From Pyrus communis (taxonomy: Eukaryota > Streptophyta > Magnoliopsida > Rosales > Rosaceae): a stretch of DNA of 64,000 nt. Location: the NCBI RefSeq assembly GCF_963583255.1, contig NC_084815.1, positions 6,309,724 to 6,373,723 of the forward strand. Reading direction: 5' to 3'. The notes beneath the pieces are model-generated. The model did no database searches, was not told where the DNA came from, and worked only from the letters and a program-made list of their open reading frames with translations. This document shows, piece by piece, positions 48,451 through 61,158 of the stretch. Position 1 is the stretch's first letter. Each line of letters opens with the position of its first letter. A program made the position numbers and the translations under genes.

Positions 48451-49400
48451 ATGGCTAAAACAGCATTTCAAACTCATACATTACCTCATGGTTTGAATAG
48501 TACTTTAATCGCTCTTGAACCTAAAATTAAGAACCCTTACATGATGCTGAACTTTAGACCAATTAGTCTATGTTTCACTTTATATAAAGTCATAACTAAG
48601 ATTATTGTAGCTAGGCTTAGGCATCTTCTCCCTAAATTGATAATCCCAAATCAAGCTAGTTTTGTGTTTGGCAGACATATAATGGATAATATTCTCATTG
48701 CGCAAGAGATTCATTATAAGTTTAGAAAGTACAAGGGTAAGAAAGGTTTTTTAGCTTGGAAAATTGATTTGTCCAAGGCTTATGATCGTTTAAATTGGAG
48801 CTTTATCAGTAGTGTGGTCTATGAGATTAGTCTGCCTAAATGTTTGATTCATCTTATTATGGACTACATTTCTTCTGTTAAATATCAGGTCTGTGTTAAC
48901 GGTGAATTAACAGAGAGTTTTAAGCCTAGTAATGGTATCGGGCAAGGCGATCCTTTGTCCCCTTATATTTTGTACTTTGTATTAAGAAGCTGTTTCACAT
49001 TATTACTAATGAAGTCAATCCTGGTCAATGGAAATTTGTCAAAGTTGCTCGGTTTGGTCTCGGTGTCTCTCACCTTTTTTTTTCTGCATATGATCTTATG
49101 CTCTTTGCAGATGCAACCCCAAAAACAAGCTAGGGTGATGAAGAGATGTATTGACAAATTCTACTTAACATCTGGCCAAGCTGTTGACTTTAAAAAATCT
49201 ATGCTGTATTGTTCTCCTAATACTTGTGCAAATAAGGTTAGAGAAATCAGTGGTATTTGTGGTTCTCCTTTATCTGATAATCTTGGAAATTATTTGAGGA
49301 TGCCATTGATCCAATCTAGAGTCTCTAAGTCAACGTACAAGGGTGTGATTGATAAAGTTCAGAGTAGACTTTCTTTTTAAAAGAGTAATGTCCTTTCAGT
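48451..49400 (+). pseudogene. LINE reverse transcriptase
   Basis: Core motifs are readable: NFRPISLC, IPNQASFVFGRHIMDNILIA, WKIDLSKAYDRLNW, NGIGQGDPLSPYIL. The catalytic box survives only in another frame as LMLFADAT near 49094-49119, so a frameshift separates it from the fingers. The downstream SGQAVDFKKS, GNYLRMPL and SNVLSVAGRTTLI match the LINE thumb and connector. The sequence is cut at 49427 by an insertion. Confidence 0.85.
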
Positions 49401-49427
49401 GGCTGGAAGAACCACCTTAATTCTCTG

Positions 49428-50026
49428 GGTTGGGTTAGGTTTTGTCTTTAAATTTTTGAGTTTCGGGTCATAACCCCCTCAACCATGTGAAACAAGGGTA
49501 GAATTTGGTTTATTAATTCTTAGACCCGTCGATACCCGACCCACCTGCAAGTACTTAGCACCTCAATTTACAACTTGGCTTCTTCATCCTATAATCACCT
49601 GCAATCTCGCATTAGAAGTCTGCACAGTGCTTCCATGATTTTTTTTGCTCAATTCATTTATTATCAAATAAATCCATCTCTTTCTCCCTATTACTGCCAG
49701 CAAGAAAGCCAAATTTAGATTAATCTTACATATTGCCATTTTTAATAGAATGTCTCAAACTTTCTCTTAATTCTTCTATGTGTTCCTGCTGTCTATGTCC
49801 GATGGCATTACCCACAAACCATGAAACTATTGAACAAATTGCACAACCAAATAAAACATCCAACCCACCCACATATTGACAAGTTGGCAGGCTCAGTCTC
49901 TCTCGTCTGTCGGCCGAAAACAATTTGAAGAAATTGGAACTTGATCACTTCGGATTGGTCAACGGCTAAAGGCTCAACTTGCATCGCTCTGACCGATGCC
50001 CAACCTACCTTAATCCAAGTTGTCAC
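49428..50026. mobile_element. 599-bp insertion within the LINE
   Basis: LINE coding similarity stops at ...AGRTTLI and resumes at ...IPVHSMQTTML. CTCTG occurs at both junctions (49423-49427 and 50027-50031), a possible 5-bp target duplication. The insert has no transposase. On its minus strand a 65-codon frame (49923-49726) contains a hydrophobic stretch (GLDVLFGCAICSIVSWFVG) followed by charged residues. Its identity is unknown; it could be a captured gene piece. Confidence 0.5.
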
Positions 50027-50036
50027 CTCTGCAATA

Positions 50037-51395
50037 CCCGTGCATTCTATGCAAACCACTATGCTTCTAGCACGTGTTTGTGCGCGTTTGGATAAGTTGA
50101 ACAAAAACTTCTTTTGAGGGGACTCTGAGCAGAAAAAGAAAATTCATTTATGTCAATTGCAGAGGTGATTCAAGCTTTGTTGGATAAAATTGGATGGAGA
50201 ATTCATGCAAAAGATATAGGTCTCTGGGCAAAAATCTATGAGGCGAAATACTTGCAAAGGAGCTCTATTTTGGATACAAAATTACATGAGAAGTCTGACT
50301 GCTCCTACACTTGGAAAGGAATTTTTTATTGAACTGATTTGTTGCACAAAGGAATGAAATGGAGAATTGGGAAAGGTGATGGTGTCAAGTTTTGGAAAGA
50401 CCATTGGGTGTTGAATGCTCCCTTAATTAATTATATTGATGCTAATAACTTTCTTGAGGAGGACTTTCCAATCTTTTCTTTCTTTCGTGATGGTTGGTAA
50501 GACGTCAGTAAGCTAAGATTTGCTCTTCTAGAAAAATTGGTCCAAAAAATAATCAGTTGGTCTGCTAGGACTATTGGTGCTGGAAAGGACAAACTTATAT
50601 GGGGATGCACTTCATACGAAACTTTCACCGTAAAGGCAACCTATAAAGTGTTATATGATTGTGAAATAAGGCTTGCGTTTGATTAGTTTGGGATTTGGAC
50701 TTCAAAATGCCCCCCAAACTTAAATTCTTCCTCTGGATCACCGGTCAAAGTAAGTTACTTACTAATGAGCAAATAACCAAAAGAAACCTAACTGTAGATT
50801 CCTCTTGCAATCTTTGTTCTTGGCCTTTAGAGACCATTCTGCATATTCTAAAGGAATGTAGTGGAGCTTATTCTACGGCCAATTATGGAATATTTTTAAT
50901 TCGGACTTCAAAGCATGGTTGATAGCTAATGTGACGTCAAAGGCAATGTGGTCTGACAAGATAGCATGGAATTGTCTGTTTGTCTTTGCTCGCAGGTATA
51001 TTTGGAAATGGAGGAACCACCAGATCTTTGAAATGGATTTTTCTCTTCATAGTGATCCTAAAAAGGTTATTGCTGAAGCTGCCTTTGAATGGATGAATTC
51101 CCTTCTAAAAATTGAAAAACCACCTTCTCAGTTACATGTTATGTTGAAATGGGAGCCTCCTGCTTTTGGTTGGCACAAGTTGAATGTATATAGATCTAGA
51201 AAAATAATTTTGAACAAGATCAGTGATGGAGGAATTCTCTGTGACCAAAATGATGATTATTTAGGAGGTTTCTCTATTAATCTAGGGCAAGGGCAGATTC
51301 TAGATGCTAAAGTTTGGGGATTGCATTTCGGACTCCACCTTGCTATTAAAAAAGGCATATTTAAGTTAATCATCAAGATGAACTTTTCCTCTGCT
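50037..51395 (+). pseudogene. LINE C-terminal region up to RNase H
   Basis: Resumes with MQTTML, LDKLNKNFF, GDSEQKKKIH, then DKIGWRIHAKDIGLWAKIYE and WRIGKGDGVKFWKDHWV. A zinc-binding-like segment (LTVDSSCNLCSWPLETILHI) comes next, followed by the start of RNase H (KLNVYRSRKI, DGGILCDQNDDYLGGF). Stops separate these parts. The RNase H start is cut by a hAT element at 51396. Confidence 0.8.
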
Positions 51396-52307
51396 CAGGG
51401 CCGGCCCAGGCCCAGTGCGGGCTGGGCGACCGTTCGGGGCCCAAAATAATTGGGGGCACCAAAATTATTAGGGTGGTATATTTGTATATGTTTTCATAAG
51501 AGTATAAATATATAAAATTTGGTTCAATGACAAAGAAGTTTAACTAGAACTAGTGGTTTTGTCATTTGAAATTAATGAGGAGGTCTTGAGTTCAAAACAC
51601 GAAGTGTGCTTATTTTCTTTTCAATTTTTACTTTTCATTTAATAAGAGTATAAATATATAAAATTTGGCTAAATGATCAAGAAGTTTAATTAGAATCAAT
51701 AGTTTTTGTTGTTTAAAATTAACGAGAGGTTCTAAGTTGGAAATGCTAAGTGCATGTTTATTCTTTTCAATTTTTACAAATTTTTGTTTGGTTGTTAATT
51801 TATTTTTAATTAATAGCTAGTAGTTATGTGGGTTGTTATTTTTAAACATTTGTTCCTAATCTTCCACAAAGAGTAATGCGTTGACCAAATTTTTTAAACC
51901 AAATTTGCAAATCATATAACGTGTCATCAAAAAGTTTAATTTAGTATCAATTTATTACTTATACATATCAATTAAAGACTAAAAAATATCATTATTTTTT
52001 TTGTCCCATATTAACAAGGTTAGTAAATAAGAAAAAACATCTCACGATTTATACAAAAACACTTTAAAAGTTCAGATGGAAAACAAAACTCATATTTATC
52101 TACTTGTAAACTCAGAGTTTTTTTGTTCCTTCTTATAATACAAAATAAATTAGTTTTTCATTGTTTCTAAATTATTAAATTTGAAGTGTTTTTCTAAGTA
52201 TAATTTTATCGATGTCTTACGTGTGAAAACAAATAATTTTCTTATATAAAGTGAGGGCACATTTTTTGACGTCGCCCCGGGCCTCAAAAATCTCTAGACC
52301 GGCCTTG
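51396..52307. mobile_element. 912-bp non-autonomous hAT element with perfect 8-bp target duplication
   Basis: The left end CAGGGCCGGCC and inverted right end CAAGGCCGGTC are terminal inverted repeats. CCTCTGCT flanks both sides exactly (51388-51395 and 52308-52315). LINE RNase H similarity stops and resumes across it, which confirms the boundaries. The interior is AT-rich and has a direct repeat (AGAGTATAAATATATAAAAT near 51500 and 51645). No transposase. Confidence 0.88.
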
Positions 52308-52315
52308 CCTCTGCT

Positions 52316-52610
52316 GTATCATTGTTGAACCAGTCTGTCTTCTTATGCTGTATTATTGTTGAATCAGTCTGTGCAAGATACTTTTCACCCCATTGCCACC
52401 CTTTTGAAGAGTTGCAAGGATTTGATGAGACGAATTACGCATTGTGAGTTAAAGCATATTTTCAGGGAATTGAACTATGTTGCATATCAACTAGCCAAAT
52501 GGAGCTACAATTTGAACCTTCGGTTGTATTCTTTTCAATTTCCTCCCCTATGGGCCGCTCTGTTGTTATTAATGCTATGTATTAGTTTCATCTGGGGTGT
52601 CTTCACTCCC
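52316..52610 (+). pseudogene. LINE RNase H C-terminus
   Basis: The frame 52356-52600 reads PIATLLKSCKDLM, then CELKHIFRELNYVAYQLAKW, the end of a plant LINE RNase H with the conserved His/Asp-type tail region. It belongs to the same element as 50037-51395. A 34-bp tandem duplication (52313 onward) shifts the frame. Confidence 0.8.
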
Positions 52611-52639
52611 TCTATTCACAAAAAAATAAAGATTTGCAT

Positions 52640-54290
52640 CAATGAATTCAACAAAAGTCTCAGCTCTCTATCAACCAATCAACAGTATCAAACACTCTTA
52701 AAGGTCGACATATTATTTGTCGGATAAGACGGACAAACCAGCAAAATATTCCTAATTAAAAAAGTATTGTATGAGAGATTAATCCAATATCAAGAGAAAG
52801 TGAGTATGACTAGAGAATGACTCTAATTATGTATTATGAATTTAATGTATTATTTACGTTATTACTTTATAAAGTCTCTGGACCTTAAAGCTTTTAAGAA
52901 AGCTAACTATTTTATGCATTTCGCGAGGTTATTATCTAGTACATCGGCCTTAGTTGGATCCAGATGATTTTATTATGTAATCGAGGTTGTTATTTTATCG
53001 AGGTTTTATAGTCGTACAAATTGAATTGAATACAACTAACTGGACCCAAATTTACAATGTTTTAAGGGTAAATTACATTTTACCATTTCAAATTTTAAGT
53101 TAAAACCGACGTTAGTTTGCATAGCGTCGAAATAAGGACCCATTGTGTCGCTTAAAACCGACACTATGTCTGACCTCTTACAATATCTTCATAACATTTC
53201 ACTTTCATATCTCATGAAGAACTCCACCCTAAAAGGGTTTTTGCAAACTAGATCTAAAAATCTTACAATAAAGCATCATCATTCACAAAGTATTGAGCAT
53301 ACATTAAGCACTCATCCAAGCTCATTGGGAACTGTAAAATTACACATAAGTAAAACCGATCAATTTTGTGTTACACTAACATCTTGTGTGAACAAATATC
53401 TCAAATCATATATTGGGACATGGAGTACGATGCCCATGGGTCTAATCATGTTACATGATGACCTCCAATATTCGAGAACACTAAGTGAAGTAGATCCAAT
53501 AAATCAAACAGCTTCACCCCTTCACACATAGATCCAACAGAGATGTAGCACACCAAAGCGAAAAATTAAAATGAAGCAACTCTCCTATAAAAAGCAATCA
53601 AACTATAAACTCTGCTAAAGAAATAAATCAAAACTAATCTCTAAGACAAATCTTGAAAATTAGTAAATAGAAATAAATTAAAAGGATAAAACCATATCGT
53701 CGCTCCACATCCTCTGAACACCCGAGAGTCATGTACCGGATAACCCCATAGTGTCACATTGGCTTAATCCAATCCTGATGCAATCAAACATCTTCCAAAA
53801 TTCTTAAGTGGATGATGTTGAATACGAAAAAATACTTGATAAGTTTGTATGACAAAACCTATATATATCTTTCAATTTTGAATTACATTTGCAACTTCAT
53901 GTTTTCGTTCAGTTTTGTATTCATACATCCTTCAATTTTTGAATTTCATAGACTCATGATTTGTTATATATCAAATTATATACACTAATGTCGTACACCT
54001 ATTAAAAATCTGTCAAAAATTCTAAAATGTTAATTATTTTATAATTTATTTTTTATCTATGAGAACAAATTTGACTACCATGACAACAAAATATGGACCC
54101 TGGATTAGCCACATCTTCAACTAACGGTCAACTTAACAGATTTTCTTAGTTGATGTAGGACGTTTAATTTATGGTAAGATGCTAGTATGTGAGTGGTTGA
54201 ATAACACAATAGAGTTAGCTTCAGTTTGTTTATTTGAACTTCCTACACACACATAACCGAAAATGAAAAAGTTCAAAAACATTCACACTA
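52640..54290. other. Intergenic, transposon debris
   Basis: At 53065-53215 the words AAATTACATTTTACCA and CATTTCACTTTCATA repeat the outer edge of the Mutator-like element at 41.43 kb. They are interrupted by about 75 bp containing two AAACCGAC words. No gene is seen. Confidence 0.4.
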
Positions 54291-54292
54291 TT

Positions 54293-54550
54293 GTTGGCCT
54301 AATTTACTGAATCATTATAAAAGACACAGAGAGAGGGTGTGGCGGGTGTAAAGAGAAAAAGAGAGATGTGTAATTGTGAGATGTTTGGTATTCCACCCCA
54401 TTATGCCTTCATTTATAGTAGTAGAGAAGGTAAATTCCTTACCCTAATAGGATTGCTACTCTAATAAGATAATATCTAGTCTATGAGATATGGTAGAATC
54501 CTATAAAGATATCTAAATCTCAAATGTCTAATCTCTAATCTCTAGTATTA
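54293..54550. repeat. Possible solo LTR
   Basis: Begins TGTTGGCCTAATTTACTGAA and contains AGAGAGATGTGTAATTGTGA and TTTATAGTAGTAGAGAAG. It then has CTAATAGGAT words, a layout similar to the copia A LTR (TGTTGTGGCCTATTTTATCT...). The right end and target duplication are not clear. Confidence 0.35.
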
Positions 54551-56029
54551 GAAAGTCAGAAGTGAGTTTTTGTGTCTCAAGGCTTCACCAAAAAGAACTG
54601 GACACAAAAGCCCCTGAAACAAAAAAAAAGTACTACTGATGTAAATAATGAATCTAAATGTTCCATGGGCATTTATGTAAATAAAACAAAAAAAAATTGA
54701 CAAAAAAAAAAGAAAAAAAAAAGAAATTGAAACGTGGGAAAAGGTTGGAGAGAACTGCACCACGTGCCATACAAAATAGTTTCCCTCAAACTCTGTAACT
54801 TCCGCAAATCCCATTTCAGACTTCACGCTTTCTTGGCAGTTAGAACTTAGAACCCTATATATATTTACCCAATTGGTAAAATTTAATTGGCAATACATTG
54901 CAGTGGAAGCTTTTTTACTTACCATTTTTTATGTTATTTTGCCATGCTTTTTCAGCATTGGAATTTACTTGAGTTTAGATTGCAGAAAGCGAGCATAAGA
55001 GAATAATTAGAGAGTTTGCAGTGGTGTTGGATGTGTATGAAGAAGAAAGAGGGAAGAAATCCGTGATTCCCATATCTGAAAGGTACTACAATTTTCGGTT
55101 TTGTAATGTTGCGAAAAGTTATTAACTTTCTATAAGCCAATGTCAAATGGTTAATAAGTTGTGTTTTATTGTAATGCTTCAGGTTCATAGGGATGAAAGT
55201 TGCTATGTACAAACAATTCGAGTTTGAAATCACTTTCGGTACCAAACTTAGTTTCAGCATGTTCCAAATTGACGGTTTTCTTAAAAACAGTCCAGCCAAC
55301 ACTGAACAGCCAGTTAATTTTGTGGCATCTAAGTTTTTGCTTTATCTTAGCTGAAGGAAGATATAGGTTGTTGTTTTGTTAATGACGGTGGATGATTTGG
55401 ATGAAAGTATGTATCTTGAGATTTTTTTTGCTTTTAGTTGTTTAGGCTCGAATTGAAGTTTTGTGGAATGAGATTCTTATACCAAATTGTTTCTATGTTC
55501 ATTGCAGGTAATATAAGATTCAATGATCTTTCTCTTTTTATATGCCTTTGTCAAGTTTCTTGGACCAATTAACTACATATTTATAACTAACTTTGATAGG
55601 TGGTTCAACGAGTAGCTGATTTCTTTTTGCCCAAGCTTGAGTACTGTCAAGATTATTGCTCAAGTTACAGGGCAAGTTGAAGATTATTTCTGAAGTATGA
55701 CGTGATCTCCTCTTCCCTTCTCTATTAATTTTTCTTTACTAGATAAAAATATCAATCCTTGCAAGTACATTATTTCACTAGAACAAATGTTTACCTGTAC
55801 CAAAGGATGCAAGGCCAACAAAACTGGGGGATGTGGAGTGAAGAGCAAGCCTTAAATACTTCACTGCATTCTTAAAATGGTCATTAAAAACGTTGTGCAC
55901 AAATGCATGAAATCCTCACTATTTGTAGAGTATGCCAATGGTATGGACAGCAACAGTGACTTCAAGCCCTCTGGTATGGGAACAAAGTATTGTAAGAGAA
56001 AGATTTGCTTTCATATTTAATCAGCTATT
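54551..56029 (+). other. Unidentified exon-like sequence
   Basis: TATATATA at about 54855 could be a TATA box. After an acceptor-like TTGCAG (ends 54985), one frame reads HKRIIREFAVVLDVYEEE then KKSVIPISE, up to an AGGTAC donor-like site at about 55080. After an acceptor-like TTCAG near 55183 another frame reads FIGMKVAMYKQFEFEITFG and continues to a stop near 55350. The two could join in phase. I recognise no family, and it may be a decayed gene. The rest up to 56029 shows no clear feature. Confidence 0.25.
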
Positions 56030-56034
56030 ATAAG

Positions 56035-56478
56035 TGTTATCTTATTGAGGTTATATAACTAAAACACTGCATGCATGATAATAGTACGTAAACATGAAAG
56101 AAACCTAACCTGATGTATTGCCTGCAGCAACCATGGAAACAACTCGCACCGGGAGAAAACAATACCAAGCCTTCTATGAATTCCTAACTTTAACACAATG
56201 CTCTATGGGAAGCTGTTGTTGTTTATTTTTAGGGTTCATAGGGACCGGTACCATCCATAAAGGAAACATAAAATCTACTTTCTTGGCCTCTAAGTAATAT
56301 ATCATAATCATAATCGTTTACGGATTTCATCAATCCTATTTCCTATATAAGACTTATAATATATAAGATTGATATCTATTGGGTAATCAAATCACAATAT
56401 ATATTATTCCCTAATGATACACTCCTATTACATGTAGTAGACCATATCTATGTTGATTTATGTCGGACAAGTCCAACA
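56035..56478 (-). repeat. 3' LTR of copia B
   Basis: 444 bp. It lacks about 25 bp that the 5' LTR has near 61870-61895 (around GGCCAAAAAC). The outer edge abuts ATAAG. Confidence 0.9.
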
Positions 56479-57068
56479 TTCTCCCACTTGGTCTACGAAA
56501 TGTAATGCTCATGTTTTGTCTTAGAATAGAGACTAATATAACTTTAATGGCCATGTGCAATGATTATATCCCATCCTTATTCAAGTTTCTGTCAGATAAG
56601 CCATTCAACATGGAACTAACAAGATTGTAAAGTAATCATAACTCATAATCTTCATAATCACACATGTTGAATGCTTTACCTACATGAAAAACACCATCTA
56701 ATTATGATCGAGAGATGAATTCATAACTGTAATTTTGTCTTTCCCTATATCATCCCAGATCTTTTTTATTGTAACCATGAAATTACACTTTATGCTTTAA
56801 CAAACCTGTAAACTTGTCGATACAAGTATGTGTCACTCAATGAGTGATCGCATCCTTCATGTGATTTAAAACATGTATGTTAAAATTACATAATGCAGAT
56901 ATTATCTGCCTATATGCATGAATATATATATTACCTTATGTGAACACTTAATCAGAAAACGTGTTTATGAATTAAAAATCTTATGGCAACAAAACTACAA
57001 TCCATAGAATCCTTGTGAAAAACAACTCACGTATTCAGTGCAAAACTGACTAATATCATCTACTCCCA

Positions 57069-60000
57069 TTAACTTAGCATATCGAGATCTACAATCAAAC
57101 CCATGTTCTTTACATGTTGCTTAAAAGCTGCAATTGGTAACGCTTTATTCAAGGGATCTGCAAGCATTGATGCAGTGTCAATGTAGCTAACCTTGACAAA
57201 ACCTTGTTTGATCTTCTCTCTGATGAGTCTGTACTTGATATGCATGTGTTTGGTACTTGAAGACCTCTTATTATTCTTGGAGTAGAAAACAGCTGCAATG
57301 TTGTCACAAAAGATTTGCATTAGTTTAGCAACTATTCTCAGCACATTCATCCCTTCTATGAATTTGCCAATCCACAGAGCTTATGAAGTAGCTTCAAAAC
57401 ATGCCATGTATTCAGCCATCATTGTGGACGTTGCTATGTTCTTTTGCTTCATGCTTTTCCAAGAAATAGCACCTCCTGCCATCATAAATATGTAGCTTGA
57501 TGTTGATTTTAATGAATCTTGACATCCTGCAAAATCCGAGTCACAATAACCAACTATTTCCAAGTCTGTGCCCTTCCCATAAACCAGCTTATAGTCTTTG
57601 GTTTTCTGCAAGTATCTTATCACTTTTTTGGCTGCAATCCAACGTGCTTGTTCAGATTTGACTGATACCTCCCTAATAAGCTCAATGCAAAAGATATATC
57701 AGGTTTAGTGCATACCTACATATACATTAAGCTATCCACCATTGAGGCATATGGCTTGTCATCCATTTCTTTCTTCTCAATTTCAGTTTTTGGATATTGT
57801 TCTTTGCTTAATTTATCTCCCTTAGTAACTAGCACTTCACTTCCATTACTGTTTGACATATTAAATCTTTTCAGAATCTTGTCAATGTAACCCTTTTGTG
57901 AAAGACCAAGTAAACCTCTCTTCCTGTCACGTGTAATTTCAATTCCAAGGACATATGAAGCTTTTCCTATGTCATTCATCTCAAAATTGTCACTCAACAA
58001 GATTGTTATCTCTTGCAATAGACTCAAATCAGTGCCTGCAATTAATATATCATCTACATAAAGTACTAAGATGATGAAATCTCTCCCACTAGACTTAACA
58101 TAAATGCATTCATCTTCAGAGTTTTCAATAAAACCATGTGATTGCATAACTTCATCAAATTTTAGATACCATTGTCTAGATGTCTGCTTTAATCCATATA
58201 TGGATTTCTTAAGTTTGCAGACTAATTCCTTTTCTCCTTCTTTGAGAAATCCTTCAGGTTGTCGCATATATATCTCTTCCTCAAGTTTACCATTTAAAAA
58301 AAAGCTGTTTTGACATCCATTTGATGACGAAATAAATCATAGTGAGCAACTAAAGCCATTACAAACCTGAAGGAGTCTTTGGTGGAAACTGGTGATAATG
58401 TTTCATTATAGTCCACTCCTTCTTGCTGAGTGTACACCTTAGCTACAAGTCTGGCTTTTAGTCTCTCTATATTTCCTTTTGAGTTTTTCTTTGTTTTGTA
58501 TACCCATTTAAATCCAATCGGCTTAGATCCTTTTGGCAAAACTGCAAGTTCCCAGACTTCATTTTTCTGCATTGACTTAAATTCTGATTCCATAGCCTTT
58601 AGCCATTCTACTTGTTGTACATTGTTCATCGCTTTTTTGTAAGTCGATGGTTCCCTAATGTCAATGTCAGCCTCATTTAAATATGCAACAAAATCATCTG
58701 AGATCGCAGGTTTTCTCAGTCTTGTTGACTTTCTGAGTACAGGTGCAACTTGGTCCATAATTCCTTCTACAACTTGATTTTGTGTCTGCAGTGCATTATT
58801 TGCATCATCATGTATCACTTGGTCATTCACTGCATCATTATTCACATTCATTTGAATCTCATGTACACCATCATTTGTGACCGGAGCAACATGGTCCAAG
58901 GCTAAATGGTTGTCTTCACTTAGTGCAATATGATGCAATGAATTAGTTGCAATCTCTTCATTTTGCTTTTCAAATTCAATTTCATTACTTGTTGCTTCCA
59001 TCGATCCTTATTCTATAAATTTCACCTTTCCAGTTTCGACCAATCTCATGGAGTGGTTAGGGCAGTAGAACCTGTAACCTTTTGTTCCCTAAGGATATCC
59101 CATAAAGTAGCAGCTCACTGTCTTAGGATCTAGTTTCCTTTCTTGAGGGTTATATACCCTTGCCTTAGCCCTACAACCCCAAATTCGAAGGTGTTGTAGA
59201 CTTGGTTTTCTTTTATACCATAATTCAAAAGGTGTTGTAATCACTGATTTGCTGGGCACTCTATTAGATATATAATTTGCAGTCTTAATGGCATCACCCC
59301 ACAAGTACATAGGTAAGCTTGTTGCACTCATCATACTTCTTACCACGTCTTTTAATGTGCGATTCTTCCTTTTTGATACTCCGTTTTGTTGTGGAGTACC
59401 GGGGTTCGTGTATTGTGCCACTATCCCTTCATTTTCTAAGTAAAGTGCAAAAGGTCCAGGATTTTTGCCATGTTCAGTGTATCTCCTATAGTACTCACCA
59501 CCTCTATCGGACCTTACCACCTTGATCCTTTTCTCCAACTGTTTCTTTACCTCAGCCTTGTAGATTTTAAAAGCCATAAGTGCATTAGACTTCTCAGAGA
59601 GCAAATACAAATGACAATACCTTGAAAAGTCGTCTATGAAAGTTATAAAATACTTATAATCGTCATATGTTGGAGTGGGAAAAGGTCCACATATATCAGT
59701 GTGCACAAGTTCAAGTAGATCGGTGTTTTTCGTTGCATTCTTCTTGTGCGAATTAACCATTTTTCCTTTTATGCACTCAATACATGTGGCTGAATTATCT
59801 AACTCTAGCTTTGGTAATATACCGGTTTTGCTCAGAGTCTTAACTCTCTCAATTGAAATGTGACCCAATCTTTTGTGACAGAGGGTGGATGATGTCTCAA
59901 TTAGATTAAGCCCTTTTTGTCCAACCATATTAGCCATGTAACAAGATTCCTTGCAGTTAAGTTGAAACATGCCACCAATATGAGAACCATTTCCAATAAC

Positions 60001-61158
60001 TTGCAAATTCTGATAAATAATGAAGCCACTGTCATTTATTGATAATTCAAAATTTTTCTTAACAAGCTGACTAACTGACCCTAGATTCCTTCTAATTGAA
60101 GGTACATAACAAACATCTCTCAAATCCAAAATAAAACCAGACTCAAGCTTTATTCTAACTGTTCCAATGAGCTTGACAGCAGCTTTGTCACCATGTCCCA
60201 GGATCACTGAGATTTCATACTTTCTTGGCACCCTCTTGTCTATGAAGCACTGCAAGGAATTAGTCACATGTATTGAGGCACCACTGTCAATCCACCATGA
60301 ATCTCTAGCAAATTCAGTGTTATTTATCTCAAAACAAACTAATACTTCACCTTTATAAATTGAAATATTACCTTTTCCCTTGCCATTTTCAATCCATTTC
60401 TTATATTTCTGACAATTTCCCTTCATGTGTCCAGTTTTCTTGCAGAAGAAGCACTTCCCTTTAACACTTTTGAAATTGTTATTCACTCCAAGCTTTGATG
60501 CGTCTTTCCCATTATCTGTCTTTTGATCATCGTTCTTGAAATCAGTAACCATGTTGACCTTCTTCCCAGAAATTTGTGACCTGATATGTTGTTCTTCATG
60601 TACACATATGGCAATTAATTAGTTCATACTCCACTTCTCTTTCTGTGCATTATATGTGCTCTTCAGTTGTGAGTATTCATTAGGCAATGAATTGAGTGCT
60701 ATATGAACTAGAAATGCATCATTCATAGGAACATCCAGTGCATTCAGCTTCGCACCAACGTCCAGTAGCTCCAGTATATGCTCTCTCACACATCCCATGC
60801 CATTATATTTCTTTGTGATGAGTTCATTCATGAGATTACCTATCTTAGCTTTGTCTGATTCCTTAAACTTCTCCTGAATCGAGGTCAGGTACTCCTTTAC
60901 AGTCTCAGATTTCGGTATTCCTCTCCTCACTATGTCAGACATGGACTTTTTGATCACCAGAAGAGCATTACGATTTTCTTTCAACCATCTTTCGTATTTG
61001 GCCCTAACATCAACAACTGCATCTGCAACAGGTTCTTAAAGAGATTCTTCCCTTCTAGCTATGTCAAGATCCATTAACCCCAGACATATGTCTATGTCTT
61101 GCTTCCACTTTTTGTAGTTTGTACCACTTAAGGTTTGAACTGTGTTCACAGCATTCAT
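57069..61158 (-). pseudogene. copia B gag-pol polyprotein, broken
   Basis: The likely start is ATG at 61158 (MNAVNTVQTLSGTNYKKWKQ), a copia gag opening. In order: gag; CCHC knuckle CFFCKKTGHMKGNC; aspartic protease WWIDSGASIHVTNS; the pre-integrase region; integrase with HTDICGP, FIDDFSRY, VRSDRGGEY and PQQNGVSKRKNRT; reverse transcriptase with GFKWVYKTK, YNETLSPV, YGLKQT and LVLYVDDILIAGTD; RNase H with FCDNIAAVFYSKN and KHMHIKYR, ending at 57069. Lesions: stops at about 61036-61038, 60619-60621, 59089-59091 and 57716-57718, plus a frame change near 58290. It cannot be made as one protein, but domains are well preserved. Confidence 0.9.

Larger units (their letters stand above)
46620..52640 (+). 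mobile_element. Decayed L1-type LINE retrotransposon
   Basis: Order on the plus strand: a pyrimidine-rich 5' region with repeated CTCCTCCGTGAGA-like words (46.63-46.79 kb), endonuclease (from about 47122), reverse transcriptase (48.5-49.4 kb), C-terminal region (50.04-51.39 kb), and RNase H tail (52.32-52.6 kb). It is interrupted at 49428-50026 and 51396-52307 by later insertions. Stops and frameshifts are frequent, so it is immobile. No ORF1 was recognised. The 3' end near an A-rich CACAAAAAAATAAAG (52617-52632) is approximate. Confidence 0.85.

Noticed and set aside
53145..53531. 128-codon plus-strand frame
   Set aside because: It starts in Mutator-like edge debris and has no recognisable domain or splice context.
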